From: Euwallacea fornicatus
Lineage: Eukaryota > Arthropoda > Insecta > Coleoptera > Curculionidae
NCBI RefSeq assembly: GCF_040115645.1
Contig: NC_089545.1
Span: forward strand, 2,480,001 to 2,544,000
Length of the DNA stretch: 64,000 bases
Direction of reading: 5' to 3'
Each line of letters starts with the position of its first letter. The stretch's first letter is position 1. Positions 11,351-27,305 of this stretch are shown piece after piece. Made by a program: the position numbers and the translations under genes. A model generated the notes under the pieces. That model was not told the DNA's origin and made no database searches. It worked only from the letters and a program-made list of their open reading frames with translations.

Positions 11351-14300
11351 TCAACGAATATTCAAGCCTTTCTCGAACTTTCAGGAGAACGACAATTTAT
11401 TCGGAAGTTCGTTCTTACTGCATTAAAGCTGTTCTGTACATGACCAAGCCGTTGAACTACAAGTTAAACTAACAGTACTCCCGCCTTCTTCATCGCGCGA
11501 ACCTTGCTAAAAAATACAAAAAAGCCAAAATCATATGGTTCTATTTCACTACCCGCTCTTATTGGGTTCCTTTTAAGAGATCGGCATAAACCTTGAAATT
11601 AGATTCTTAGCTGTCTTATTAACCGTGTCCCGCTAGATCATTATATGTATCTATGCTAATAATTTCGGTGGGCTCTGTAGATGGAGGTAGTAACATATAC
11701 AACACATAGAGAAAAAAAGAGGATTACATCTAACATACGGTTTTTCCAGCCCATTCCAAGCCGATACGGATTTTCCGAATTTTTAAAATCGAAAATCGAC
11801 ACAAACAAGCGACTTTTGTCCGTTTAAATGAGATCTATCACGATTTCCGTGAGCAGAGCGGCCAGCTTCGAAATTAACACACCCTGTATTGAATCTTACA
11901 GTCAAATCTTAGCTTGGGAGTGGCGATCGATTACTTAACAAGATGGTTATTCACATAAGGCAAGATGTCAGACAACATAAAGGCGTAAGTAAACCGATAC
12001 CCAACGACGTATCAAGATGGTATTTGATACATTGCTAAATGCTTTTAAATTTACCCTGCCTTTTCCGATAACCATCTCTAACCCTGTAGGTATTTTGTTT
12101 AGTGCAGGTTAATCCAAAAACACACACATCTGCTGTCTTTTCTGAAATTCGACGCTGAAACCAATATCCACTTACAAAATGGCACAGGGAACGCGAATTT
12201 TTCTCACAATTTTGATGGTGCAAAGTCGACTCAAAGAGTTCGACAATATGATGAATGTTAAAACTGAACATTTAACGTACACCCAAAAAATGTTCTCTTG
12301 CATTGAAGGTACACTTTTAACACACGGCAAGTGACATACGCGTTTTTTCCTAAAAACGTTCTACAATGAGAATGACCGAAAATTTAAATATCATATAGTT
12401 GAACAGATGAAAATCAGCCTGCGCTCACGATTTTAACACCGTGCCACGTTTACTTTCAACGCTGATCGACCGACAAAAACTAATTTTACCGCGCGCTGCA
12501 CTTGAAAAAAAAATTATTAATACTTTATGTGAAAAGTTATACTTTCAATGCGTTTGCAGATCACAAATTTTGTTACGAAATGTTTCCTTAATTAGCAAGT
12601 CGGATTCTACTTAAGCCCCGACCAACGAAGTAGGTCACGAACGGAAGTGTGCAAAGGGGTAGCGTAACATAAGTCAAAGGCCAGTGATAAAACCCAACCC
12701 TGTACACCCGTTCTCAATTAGACCCACGTAATTTTCGCATATGTAATTCGGTATTAAACCGTCCTGGTCGAAAAATCTCGCATGACACGTGACCAATCCG
12801 AGTTTCTGCCGTCATTATCCGGATGTTTATGCACGCGAACGTATATGCACGTATTTTATATGCACGCCGGACAGCTGTTAGGTTGGTAAATTTCGTGGTT
12901 GAAATGCCAAATGATTTAGTTGATTATGTATAATGGACAATTATGTTTTTGCCCGGAGAAGTCCTCGATTTAATTATTAAAAGTTTTTTTATTGTCCTTG
13001 CTGCGTCCCGCGTTCCACGAAATCATTCGTCTTTCGCGCTCAAGTTATCCAGGACGAAGTTTGTCTCTTCTCTTAACCTAAACGGAAAATTTTGCCGTTT
13101 TGAACGCATCGGAAAAAATCGCATAGAAGTGTATTGCTTTGGAGAAAAGCATCTTTTCTTCCTTTAAATTTAAAAAGTCTAAGGGAAGAAATGGCACTTT
13201 TCCTCCCTTGGAACGACACAGGGGAGCAAATCTGCCATTTCCTCTCCGTGATACAAATAACCATTCGTGAGTTTGAGTCGCAGTCAACTTCAGTTGTGTA
13301 CAATATTGCTAACGGTATCGTTCCATAAATGCCAACGTGGCATGCCAATCATGCTATCGCATTGTCTTATCGACTTATACGCACACGGCATTTGCACTGA
13401 ATCGCGTGCACTACCTGCATCGACTGATTCGAAGATAAATCATAAATCACCTCTGCCAATAAAAATGGTCTGTACCTATTGATGTTGTCAACCCATTAGG
13501 AAAAAATACCGTTCCATTTCAATCGTCACGATTGGTATAACGAAAACTATAATAATTGTGTTTTTAAATCGTCATTCGTCATTAATCTTATCATTGCCGA
13601 CACATTTCCACACTACAAGCGTTAAGCCTGAGTTAAACGTCATTAATATCTGTGTTACACAATTCCCATTGTAGTAGGAATTCATCAATTTTAAGGTTCT
13701 GGTGGGTAACACGGTCATTAACTCTGACCCTACGTGAAGACATTAGTAGTTCCCGTGTTCCGAGATACGCGATGGCAATTTTCGTCAAAACATTTAGAAT
13801 ATTAAGCCCCAAAAACTGGCTTATTAATTCACCCAAAGTTCAAGTTTATCAACTAACCAAGAAGACCTCTTGATTTTGACAGCTGGGATTTGAGACAATA
13901 TTTTTCTAAACGCTACAAATACCCCTTTTGTTGTTTAGCTCCCCCATTGTTACAAGCTTCTTGCCCCCTTTACGTTTTTCTTCGCTTTCGGAAAGCAACA
14001 ATTCGGCCACGGGCATGCACCCCAAATTATGAGGAGATATAGTATTGAAGACAGTGACGTACCAGAAATGCTAGTTCATCACCTGTGCAAAAATTTATTT
14101 TTACTACCCATTTAATCCTTGCCCTCTAAAGAGCGTTTCCAGTTTGACATCCTTGACCGACCTACGCCATTTTCCCTGGATTATTGAATGTTAATATGAA
14201 AATAAAATTTCAAGTGTCTGTTACGCCACTGGTAGTATTTGACTAAAAAAAAAAAAAAAGAAAAAAGAAACGAGATTTTTTAAGGGGGTCGTACCAGTAC

Positions 14301-17300
14301 GCCTCACTGTCACCGATGATTACCCGAATTCTCATGCAGGGCCAAAATAATCTCCCCTTGACGCGGGGTGCATTATCATATTTTTGACGTGCTCTGAAGG
14401 GCCAATTTAAACGCCATATATTTATCGTTATAATATTTTGTTGTGGCGGATCGGCACCTTAATCGTATTACTTCCCAAATGAATTGTCGGTGCCCATATT
14501 TGCGTGCTTAATATTTTGGGATACAAATTCATTAATCCTTATTTCACGGGTTGTGAGTAGATGTGAAAAGGATTTGTTCATATTTAAAAAAATGTTTAAA
14601 AAAAAGGAAACAATGTAATTAACCAGTTTCAAGTAAATCTGGCATTAGAGTTTCGTTGCAAAAACAACTTAAATCTTTTGAAAATAACTGGAAGTTTCTC
14701 TCAGAAAAACCGCTAATGAATAAAAGCGAACGTGGCCGGTGCCAATTCCGTTTCAAGGAAACTCTAGTTAATCCGAGCATTCATTTATATCAATTATTTA
14801 GGTGCACTTTACTGTTGTTATGATTATAATTTTGGAATAGCCCTAAATAGAAAACGACTTTCTTAACAAAAGTTAATCAGAAAAATCAACTTTTCAAATA
14901 CTGAAAAGTAAAGAAAACCGTTTTACGATAAAAATGGAGCTTAGTGGCCCTTCTTTGAAATCCGGAAATCAAATTTAACGTTCTATTTCTTGACACAAAA
15001 CCCGAGGTTGGATTGGAAATACCCTTCACAGATCATTTTCATCCCTTATTTTGAGGAACAAAAAGACATGAATGTAAATAATCGAATAACAAAAAAAAGT
15101 CTTTAACGCCATCGCATTCCACTCAAAAGTGATCTGATAACGTAGCAATTATGCATATTCACATAACTAATTTAATAACTAAATGACGAGGGTTTATCAA
15201 AAATGGCCAAAATAGGGCTTTTGCTCCTAGCGGGAAAGCAAAAAATGATTTAAAGCCTGAATTACTCATTGGACTTATGGACAAAAAACACATCGAAAGT
15301 GCGATGTGATCGCTTTTCACTACCTCTCACACTTACCGAGATATCTCCGAGGGGAGACCTCCGTACATCTTTCATGAAATTTGATTAGAAAGTTTTTACT
15401 TGAATTTAAAAACCAACCATTAAAGGAAAACTAAGCAAAACTTATGGTAGAACGTAATAAAGTGGTACTTATAATGTAAGCAGATACCCAATATGCAAAA
15501 TGCCACATTGTAATTTGGAACTTAATTGAGTTGAGCTATAATTGGTACTATTCAGTAAATATACAAAGTCTAATTGCTTGTCTATACCAAGTGTACTCAG
15601 CGACAGCTGGACGTACCGGTAGTATTTTATTTTTATTTGAATCTAGATCGTATCGTGTGCTTTAAATATGCATACGGCACGTGCGGAATAATTGAGTAAC
15701 GATATAAGCAAGATAATTATAATTTATATAATAAATTAAAATTGAAAAATGTATATATATTTTACAATTATATTTCCCAGTTAACATACTTCAACTCAGC
15801 AATGCTTGATTAAGTTACACGTTAGAATTAAATGTTCCGTTTCACTAATATATTATGTATATATAGGAAATTTAACAGTCCATATGTTTTAATATTATGG
15901 TATTTAAGTTAGCACTTAGATAGTGAAAAGCAAAGTGATAGAGCCACTTTTGCGACGAAGCACTGTCGTACTGTTACTAGATGGTCAAGTGTTGGGGAAT
16001 TCCCCTTTTAACGGGGGCACTTTCCTAGCACAAAAAGCGGAAGCCAAAGGGGGAAAAGTCGAGATAGAGAAGGGTGGAGGTGCGGTCAAGTAGAAGTAAA
16101 TTCGAGGTTCCTATTTCTTTGCTAACAAATCAACATTTATTAACTATGGAGAATGTTCTCAATATTATTCGGACATGCTATGTATGCGACTATAGGCAAC
16201 ATCGTTAATAACTCAATCATACGTTCACTGAATTGATCCATCACTTGCCAGACCCACGTTTTTAAGACGGACCACTCACGATAGATCGACCAGAAACCAA
16301 TTTTAAAACCATGACAAATTAATACCGACACTAGTACCATAATGGTTCTCAAAGATGACAGGCAGAGATAAGTACAACCGTATGGTGTTGCAGATAGCAA
16401 TCGAGATGGCATATTTTATTGTTCGCGGTTACGTAATCATGTCATCAGTCATAGGGCGACTGCACTTCCTCCGCCGAGACCTTGCGCACCGATGAGTACC
16501 GTGGGTGATCATTGCGAGACTGTGTCCAATAGTACTAATTAAAATGTCATTAAATTAGGCGTGCTCATTCCACCATATTGCACATAACATCGGTTGACCC
16601 TTTTCCAATCACCAGCCTTGAAACTGCATGACTCACTGCCACAGCTCTAGCTAGACGGACCGTAGAAGGATTAACCTTTGCCCCTGTTTGAACCTCGGTT
16701 CGAACCTACGAAAAACGTCTCATAAATATTTGCAAATCGTCTATGGCCCTTTTCAACGTGCAGCAAAATCGAACCTTTCTCATTCAAAGATGACACCCCA
16801 AATTTTACACTTCAAATGGGGTAATTGGAACGATTGTTTGCTTCTTAATCCGTATTTTCCCTTCACGAAAGAGGAGGAACGCATTCGGGTTCTTATTTAT
16901 TGGATCTTTGATTTAGGCCCTCAATAATGAAGGCGAAAAGTGAACGTTATGAATGTTGCCGGACAGATGCTTAAACGCGGTCCGATCTCAAATAAAAACG
17001 ATAATTGCAATGGGAAAATATAAACATTAACACTCTGGGAAGAAATTGAACGGTTTATTACACCGTGCGTCCGTTGCCCGTTCCGAAAAATTAATTAATA
17101 ATGCATGGGTCGTTGCAGTCACTAATAACTAACTCCATTTTAGGCCTGGCCATTGATACATAAATTACGATGTTAAAACTGACGCGTAATGTGACTCATA
17201 AAACTGCGAGTCTGAAGATGGCGAAGGAACAGGTATAAAAGGCAATGACAAAGTGGCTGGACTTAATGAATATTTTATAAACTGCCAGAGTTCAATTCGG

Positions 17301-20300
17301 AATGACTTGCACGTGTCAGAGGACCATCAAAATCCGTTCCGAGTGACCATTAACTATAAAAAGCTCTATAACTTATTTCATGAAAGGGACATCTGCCGCC
17401 TGGAGAATGTACGGTGCACAATATAAGGCGATGTTAATAATGAGAGGAGTTTAAAACGGTACTTGAATAAGGGTTCACGTCAGTGAAAAATGAGGTGGTA
17501 TGAAGTGAAAGTCCTGATTTTTAGATTGTAAAACATCCAGATGCAAATTTAATTGTCTTTGAACTTGGTTAACGACGAGTCTTCTATGTCTAGTTTTTTG
17601 CATCATCGACGTTCCACAATTTATTTCTGCATCATCACAATGATCTAACAAGACTTTCATTGTTCTTGCCGTTTTCCTCTTAGTCCGACGGCGCAGTAAC
17701 AGATGATGACCCTTCGGGGGTGTAAAATCGGAGTTTTGGTATTTTTGACTCCGTTCGATTAAAACGTCGTCGATCTAACCCAACCCTCCCTATTCGGCCT
17801 AAGCAATATACAGGAAGTTTCATAATAGCACATCGAAATTTCCAGGGGTGAATCCGTGGATTACTTCAAGAAAAATAGTTTATATGAAGATGGGTTCGTT
17901 TTCGTTCCCTGTCTGAGATACTGGGTGACAAAAACGTATTATTTTTTTAGGTTTTTCCTAGTAAGTACGTTCCGGCGTCAAACATTGTTATGACAATTGC
18001 GAAGGATGAGCTGGCTGCACGCACACATCTTTTGAGGTGACAACAATGTTTTCGATTTCACCTGTGGCGTCCCCATCGATGTGATCCTGAACACTTTAAA
18101 CGAAAAATATGATCCGCCACTGTTTTTTTTACGGAAAAATAGTTTTCTGAAAGCTCCGTAATTCCGCGCAAATAAGTCTCTTGAATATTTTTCATAACAT
18201 TCACCGTTTTCCAACGTTTCAATTCCTCTTTTAGAGAGTGGAATTTTTGTAAAATTACTCGCATATTTGCTTTCAACGCTTTAATAAAAATGTCTATCGG
18301 AATGTAATCCTCGACGCCACTAATCGTCTTTTTAGATCATTAACATTCATTGTTCACTGTTCAGTAGCTGTGACCACCGGTGTCATTTGCGGTCAAAAGC
18401 CATTAAATCCCGAAAGTAAGTTTTACCACCAGCTGCTCCATACCTTAACTTCGAGGTGTGAACATTCTAATAATTCGAATCATTGGACCCGGCAATGTGA
18501 AACTTCATTAAAACTCCATTAACTTCGGCCTGGCAACTTTTATTACTATCGACAGTTTTTGGGGAATTTAGAGTGCGCTTTCAGAGCGGATTAAGAAATG
18601 TTCCATTGCCAAACTGGTCAATGAATAATTATAAAGTTTGGCAAAAAGAAGTTTAAGCTGGTTTTAGGCATTGGCCTACAGACACAAGACAGTGTGTGCA
18701 AAACGGTTATGGCAGTTAAATTATCGATTTTAATGGTAGAATACAGGAAAGCAAATGACTGCTAAAATAGCAAATGCGCGAAGAATTCTTAGACCCTATA
18801 CGGGTTTGCGTAAAATCCCTGGTTCATCGCTCGGTCTTTAATAAAAATGTTGGTACCCACATTTGAATACTTGGCATTCTATATTTGAACCTAACAACGA
18901 AATTGCCCGCATACTCAATTCTTCCACTGTTTAAATTTAATGTATCAAATGATTTTTTTGGTTTTCAAACCAGTCCCGAGTTCAAAAAGCCGATCAGAAA
19001 TAGGCGTATCATTTTGACACTTCGTGATGTGCCCTTTTCACAGACTTGAATCAGCCTATTTGGCCGAAATTAATTGGATTAAATGCGGCTCAAAGACGCA
19101 ATAAAAACTCTTCACTAAAAAACGACAGCACGAGCCGGATTATTCTAAAATGAAAACTATCTAAATTGATACCATATGATGGACAACAAACTGCTGACCA
19201 ACGATAACCCAACCTGAAACGGAACTAAATTAATCCTTAGTTTGACATCACAATAGACTTATAAATAAATAAGGGCTAGATCCATAAAAGGGTTATATCT
19301 ATATGGGGGGTGTATGCAAATCTCGTCACGTAGTTGGAATAAATAAAGATGCGTGTCCAAGCATATTTAAGGCACAATGACCAGACCAGTTTTGATTGTA
19401 AAGTTTTTTGTGAATATAATGGAATAGTAGGTGGGTCATGAATAATAGTGAAAAAGGGTGCTAATGATGATCCAGGGATGGGAGGCAGTGACAGCATGAT
19501 GGATAATAATCGCGCACAGATTTGACCATGTGTATACACCCAAGACTGGTCCTGTACAGCTGTGAGTTATATTCAAGCACATGCAAAGCTCTAAAAAAAC
19601 AAGAAAACCCAATACCCTAAGAAGTATGAGTCTAAGTAGTAACCACTTTCTCCCGTCTGGTTATACAAGCACGCATTAAATTTATTGTGGTAAATATGCA
19701 ATAAATCCAGTTGTAATAAATATTGATGCAAACAACGACCTGAGACTCAAAACCACTTAAGGAATAGGTAATTTACGTTCAATTATGTATCGTAATTAAG
19801 GGTTATTGTGCAACCCTGTACGTTCGGAGGGCCAAGTTCTTAAGCGCTGACGCAAAGTCGACTTGCAAGAGGGTGAGCGCCAAGGACTTGAAAGACATGG
19901 GCTTGGGAACAAAATAAAAACAGTAAATTAATTGAGATATATTTTTTTTATTTTAATTTTGCTCGGTTAATGATTAATAAATTTAGTTTTGCTCATAGAT
20001 TAAATTTTACTTTCTTGCTTCGCTTTGAGCAAATATTAATTTGTATTTTTTTTTGCATTTGCGAAACACTTTCCACTCAGAATTCGTATAATATCGTATG
20101 TTAGAAACAACCTCAATAATAGATCCTGCTTTAGTTTACCAATGAACTAGGTATGTGGGTTGCTTTCCTCGTTCTTCGCACAAATTGTCAGTATTTAAAG
20201 CCGTTGCTGTATTTATTTTCTTCATCAATATGCCTACATATTAAAAAATAATATAAAGGTAATCATTTTCAAGCACAACCTACACTACTGAAAGTAATTA

Positions 20301-23300
20301 ATGTTATTCGAGACCTGTTTTTTTTTTTTATTTTTTTTACCTGGGTTATTCTATAGTTAAGATTAAATATAGTTAACAAATTCACAAACTTTGCTCTTTT
20401 TCATATACAGGACTAGCGATGAGCAAGGTCTAAATCTAGCTGAAACTCTAGGGTGTCCCAGCGAGAGGGAGCAACGAGGGAGGAAAGAATGCTTGGTCCG
20501 AGCTTGGGCTGATGTTATTTTTTATATACAAGTTCTCTATCCTTTATCCTTGAAGACCAATTCATTTGCTTACAAAACTCGACACAAAATTTGCCTGTTT
20601 GTTGTAAACCTTGTTAGGGACGTAAGCCTCCAACTTTACTGCTCCTTCTAAGGTAGTTTCCAAGAAATCCAACACCAGGTGTGTTCGCATGCCCACAATC
20701 GTTGCTCTAATTCACCTGGAGTAATATAAATCGTCCTTACAAATCAGTTTGGTGACTTGTCTCAACTTCTTTTGATTTGGAAAAAAGGGGGACTGAGATG
20801 GATTTTTGGGCCAATGAGTTCTTATAGTCAGAGATTCAGTATCGGACATGATATATTAAGCATAACGTAACTACAACATCGGTACCTACATCGCGGCTAG
20901 ACATATATGCAAAACCGTTCGTAAATAAAGCTCTTAATCATTGTTAGATACTTACAGAAAAATCTTTAGTTATATAGACTTTTTTCAAACCAGTCATCCC
21001 TTCGAACTCATTGGTGACCCTCCTGCGGCTTACAACGTTATAATTTTTGGTGCAAATATTTGCCCAAGAATTAAATCCTTTGCCATATTATTTGGCGTTT
21101 TTTAGTCACTGACCATGAAAGAAAACGGGGCCAATAAGTCTAATTCAGTCGACCTGATGAAATGCGAATCCTTTATTATATTCGTCCTGGTGTTTGCCCG
21201 TTTATCCCCTCCAATTTGTTATGATAGGTTTATTTAATCCTTTTGCTTTTCAACTGGCTTTTCTAGCGTGTATATATCCGCTTTATTCAGTTAATTTATC
21301 ATCGCAAGCATCCCTGTGGCAAAAAAGCCCTTGACAACCGCCGGTTATTTATTTATCAAAACATTCCCGCCAACCTGAGCATAATTGTAATATGATAAGT
21401 AATTTTCTGGTCTAATTGTTAAATAACCGCCAAACATCTCAAGTGGTTTCCTTTGAGAAAACTGGCCAATCTGGTCTGATGTATGCATAACATGCAGTGT
21501 CCCTCTGGCCCTGCGGTCGAATCTGGACGCACTTAAATCATACCAGTCCTTTGTCTCTCCTGATTTATGACCTCTGGACGGTAATTACCCTAACCGTGTC
21601 CACAATGTGTTCTTTTCCTCCACGGAAACCAATGAAAAAAGCGGTTGTTACGGTGGTCCGTAACACAATTGATTCGCATTGGTGATGTTTGAATGAATAT
21701 CGCGATATTCTTAGGCTGACCAGAGCTGGGCAGTGCTCACTACCATCAGCTGAATTTTTTGGGACCAGTTTGATTTGTTTCGAACAAGAAACAATGCCGT
21801 TTGCAGCATGCCACTGAAAACGGATCATCCCCATTAGGAGATCATATTGAACGGGTTTTTTACGATAAGAGCTGTGTTCGCAAATATGAGAAGGGTGGCT
21901 TTAATGAATATCCATCCCCCTTTGATAGTTATTGAAAGGAGTAGATGCTGCAGATTAACGGCATCAATAAAGCAAATCTTCTTTTGTATATTTCCCAGGT
22001 ACACATAACAAACCACGATAGTCGCTCATATGAAATAAGATTCATAAACACTGTCTTAATAGGACATATCCGTAAACGAACATGCATATGAATATTAGTA
22101 AAAGCCTGCTTGTAATAAATCTGCGATATTTATCATCATTACTGATGTTAACAGCAAACCGCTTTCGAATGTCCCTTAAGGTTTGTTATAAACAAAATTT
22201 AATGTATTTAGAGGAAGAAGTACGTTAAAAACAAGTTGTTCTTTTCCTAAAAAATACCACTAAACAAACATTAAAAACCCTTATCAAATCAAACACAATA
22301 CCCTTAAAAAAAGCTTCCAAAAAAGTCACAGTTTCGCACGATTCACCCTAGGAACCATGTCAATCAAAAACCCGACTTCTTGCGTCTATGAGACTGTAAC
22401 CACCGAATGCTCTACAACTTTTTATAGACCACTTGCAATAAGTATATAATAGTGCAAAACTGAGGAAGGGATTTCACCCTATTTTTGCGGACGAATCTCA
22501 GCTGATGATTGGCTAGGGTAGTGTCCTTAATAAAAGACGGCACACGGTCGTAAGATCACCCCAAAGATTCAAGGAAGAGGAAGTAGCTTGAAAACAATTA
22601 AAAAAGGGGATATTCCTAAGGGAAGCTAATCCTATTAAAATAGACGAAATGAATGATTTTACGTTTTATTTACAATAATACGCACATATGTGTATACAAT
22701 TCGTTAAATGTTAAATATTTCTAGTCCTATGATTCTATTATAAGCAAGTATAAAGTACTTAACATATATATTAGTGTAAAAAAGCTTAACCTTGGGTTCA
22801 ACGTCAATGACTAAACGAAAATTGGTTGTACTATAACATTGTGAAGAAGGGTAAATTTTATCATTCTTTAGTTTTCACGGAAATATTAGTCACTTCATCA
22901 CAAGTGAATACGGTTGGATAGAGCATTATAAACCGTTTTAACTTTCATCTCTGCTGACGAAAATACATTGCTGGAACTTTATACTCCTCCCAATGTCATT
23001 ATAATGCATTAATTATTATGTAAACCACAATGGAAAACTTGATTTGACACAAAAATATTTTAATTTTACTTTATATTGGATGTCCCGATTCTAAACGCCT
23101 CGTGGCTTATTTGTTCTCGGTTTTTCAAGCTTCTGGTAACTTCGCCAGCAAGATAATTTCCATAGGAACGGTGGAATTAGAGGAAAGCATTGCTGAAGTT
23201 CTCAATTTTCATGAAAATGATCATATTTGAAAAGTTTCCGGGGGCCTTAAAAAGCGGAAAAAGCTTTGTTTTTTATCTTATGCCCCTCCTTTCTCTCCGG

Positions 23301-26300
23301 AAAATTATCCGTCCTCTGAAGAGGGGTATCCTACTCCATTTAAAATTCAATTTTCCTCCTGAAGGAAAAAGGCAGCTCCGAAAATCCTGGGCCTAAGACA
23401 TGCCCACCTATAGCGAATTCCCAAGAAAAAAAATCGTATCGTTACCACTTTGAGGGAATTAAAATTTCACCACCAAAAATTTTAATGTCTCTCATTGCAA
23501 TTTTGTCTCTCTTATATCTATATTATTTATAGAACAACTCACTTTTTTCAACAGTTTCATCACATAGCTAAAAATTTTATGATTAGAAACAATCATAATT
23601 TTCTTAAAAACATGCAAAAGCGATATACATAAAAGAAAGCAATAAAAATCCCATAACGTTTAAGTGTCTACATCTACCAGCAACGACGATCATTACAATA
23701 TTGTCTTCACAGTCTACTGCTATATAACGTTTCACTGTATCATGGCGTTGCCACCTGGTTGCAAGTGAGTGCACTTTGAGATTATTGCAATTGTTGAGCA
23801 GCTCCGATAGATGGGGCAGCAATATTTATATCTGCAGGGCATCGCGAATTCAACTTCCAAAATGGAGATCTCGGTAACCGTAACAGAGAGAGCGAGCGTT
23901 GGTTAAATGGCGACTAAGTTGCGTTTTTCAGTGGCGGCCAATATTCCACAAATCCCTATTGATTTAAGAAATATCGGAGAGAATAAAGTTTCAAAGTAAC
24001 AACTCAAAACGTATTTTGATCTATATTTTAAATTGTTAAGTTAGATATGGTTTTCCAAAATCAAAACATCACATTTTAAAAACAACATCATATTTTAATT
24101 CTTGGAAAGGTCCCATGGGAATACCAGCTCAGTCTTGTTTTCTCTTTAAAAATAATCGAGAAATAGAAATAACCTATTGAAAAACATCAAAGCAAAAGTC
24201 GGAAAATATCGTTTATAGAAAAGAGAGGACAATTCTTGTTCAAAGGAATATCTTATTTATGTCATGAAAGAAACATTCTCCGGTTGTATACCATCTACAG
24301 ACGCTAAATATTTTTATTAACAGAACTAGCACAAATTTTACTTAATAATACCAAGTAGCTAATTGTTCTTGTCTTTGAATTCACTGAGAATAATCGAAAG
24401 TCAAGTCGAATGTTACAGAACTGTTACAGTATCTCGGGTTACATTTTTATTGAGTAAACCTTTTTCTACCTTTCTGAATAACGGCATTAAAAATATTTCA
24501 ACATGTTTGGAGAAAAATAGTCGGGCAAATTCAGGAAAATCTATTGGTTTTTTTTTTTTAATTTAATATATTGCAAAAAGCGAATAAGTTTTGATTGAAA
24601 TAGTGCAATTGACACCTTAAAAAAGATAGAGTTTTTAATTGAATCTAATTTCTGCGAAAGCGCAGTTTAATAAGGAAGTTCCAAATTTACGTGTTTTAAA
24701 GAGAAGGATATGATTTTTTTTTCTATTATTCTCTTTGCTTCAACACCGCACTCAAATAATTACCTTTTCAATTTTCGTTCCTACTAGTTGCTACGCGGTT
24801 GCCAATAATCTGTAGAAGAAGAACCGGATGCAGCAACGTTTTTGTAGTTTTGAAGTCCGTTTTAGGAAATGAGACCCTAATCAATGACGGCAAAATAGGA
24901 GGAAGTTACGTCATCATGACCCTTTACGTATTATATGTGCCGATTGTGTTGGCGCATGACACGATGCATTCCTGGCGCTTCATAGAGACACTGGAGGGAT
25001 ACTAATACATGATAGCAATCGGGTTAAAATATCTCCTCAGTTCTAGTGAGATGTCGGCAATTGTTTACGACATCTAGTTCTACCAGGCCATTCGCCGGCG
25101 TTTTAGTAAAAGTGGTCCGTTTTTTTGGGGTAGAATGCTACCATGCGCTAGTGTCTCTACTAATGAGCAATTTTGTCGCAGAGGTGCATTATGTACATGT
25201 CGGTGCATCGAGGGGCCTTGAGAATGCGTTAGTTCCTTAATCACTATCCCCCCCCCTCAAAAAAAAACCGGAAACAATTTTTATTCTTCATCCTGCCAAT
25301 ATATTTTCAAGTGATAATAACTAATTCCTGCATTTTAGGCATCAAAACTCATGACAACCGGTTTGGTACGAAAGTATTTGCAATAGAATTTAAATTTTAA
25401 ACATGAACTCGAAACACAAATATAAAATTAATCATGAGACTTCTTGTTTAACGGCATTCTTTTAATGTAAATATGACCGTTATCCTATTAATGTATTGGA
25501 AACGCGACAGTAGTGCAAGGTTGCAAGAAAGTCATCCAAACTGCCACTAATGATAACGCCGGCCACAGACCGACCGGTTTATAGCAATACCATCTCAGTT
25601 GAGTGATAAAATACCAGTAATTCACGATTATAAACTGTTGAACATGCAATTCACATAATATGAATTTTAATCACCATCACGGCATTTGTTTAGCCTTAAT
25701 CCAAAATCGTGATAACAATTCCTAGCGTGTCCTAGAGATCAGTATTTGATATTTATAGAAATTTCCGTTTCATAACACCGATCTAAAAGGAGAGTATAAA
25801 AACCATCTGTACAATCGATCATTCAATCGATTTCCTAAGAGATATTTATAGGTTTCCGCTCGAGAATGCCGGAATTGCAAAAAGAAGGAAAGTTACATTG
25901 TCGTCTTATTTGAATTAAATCGGCTGGCGTTACCTGACTACTGTTACGCAAGGCTTAGACACTTCCATAAACATTATCTCGTTAATTATTAATCTTTATT
26001 GCAAAAACTGCTTCAACGATTTCAATTTGCTACATAGAAGGTAACTAAATAATGGCAGCATTATGCTTTATTCAAATGCATTAGATGCGAAATTGAGCTG
26101 ACAAGTTGAGATTAATGCGACTTAAACATGAAGTTTAAAGGATTACTGACTTAGACAATATCTGACCCGAAGTGAAAGTCGACCCATTTAAAATAATAAA
26201 GCTGAACAATAAGTTAGCTTTAAAGTACCTACAGGAAGAGGAGCTTGAAACGCATTAAAAAACATGACTCACAGTTCCATCCATATCGCAAGTGGGTGTT

Positions 26301-27228
26301 TTGCTAAATATGGCAGTCCACCACTCCACACGTAATCCTGCAATTTACAGTACGAGCAAAATACGTGACCAGGTTTTATGATTGAAGAATGTTGCCCTAA
26401 CTATGAAACGGACAGAGCTACGGCGTGTTCTGCCGAAATAAATGTTCAAAATTAAGGCGAATTTTCACATTTTCTTGTTATGGCCCGATGACCCGGTAAG
26501 AACGAAGCCCAATCGAACAATTTTCCGGCTGGCCAGGCACAATAAGTAATGAACCGCAGATACGGAAAGAACCGTTCTGAAAGAGCAGAAGCATGTCCGT
26601 AGGCCAGTTTGCTATAAATAAGAGCATTCGATGTGTAACCTCGTTTCCGACATGACAACACGGCACGAATAAAACCCATGAGAAAATATACAGAAAATGG
26701 CAGTCAAAGATGACCAAGTAGACAATAAAAAAAAAGTGTGAAAAACCAATGACTTTCACTAGATGCTTAAATTAGAACTTGCGTGTTTAGCGAGATACAT
26801 AGAGGAAAATGCACATCCCACGTTTAAAAATCAACGGTACAAAGGGAGTAGCCATGTCTCTTGTAAAGCAGTTCCAGATTCCTTTGAATAACTTCATTAT
26901 TTCCTTTTGGTAGCAAATATTCAATTATTAGGTAATTTATTAAGTATAGAAAAATAGAAAATATTACAAAATAACTCTTAAGAAGTTCCTTCGTGTGTCC
27001 AGGTCTGAATTATTCGAGAAATATTCGATGAACCACCAACCAGGATGCGGAATGGGTTAATTCAAACACCACCGCGATATTGAAATTAGTTTACAAAATA
27101 TTCAATATTGAACATTGTAAGAACACTGATTTGAGTTGAAACCTCTACAGGTCCCACTGCCTTGCGTAAATAACTACGATTAATATAAATAAATTGAGCT
27201 CCTCAGCATGTAAATACTTTAGGTAATA

Positions 27229-27305
27229 AATATACAAGGTACGTCGAAAATTGTGCGTTTTTGACCACGACACATCTCCATGATGATATATTACACCCTG
27301 TATAT
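27229..27305 (+). repeat. Repeat family A, copy 4 (3' fragment)
   Basis: Short fragment reading atatacaaggtacgtcgaaa, gtgcgtttttgaccac, then catgatgatatattacaccc and tgtata. It corresponds to the right-hand third of the copy at 11034-11350, with the middle deleted. Confidence 0.6.

Noticed and set aside
17978..18276. Two overlapping minus open frames in the CenG1A intron
   Set aside because: No recognisable domain, donor/acceptor phase or promoter; overlapping frames cannot both be real.
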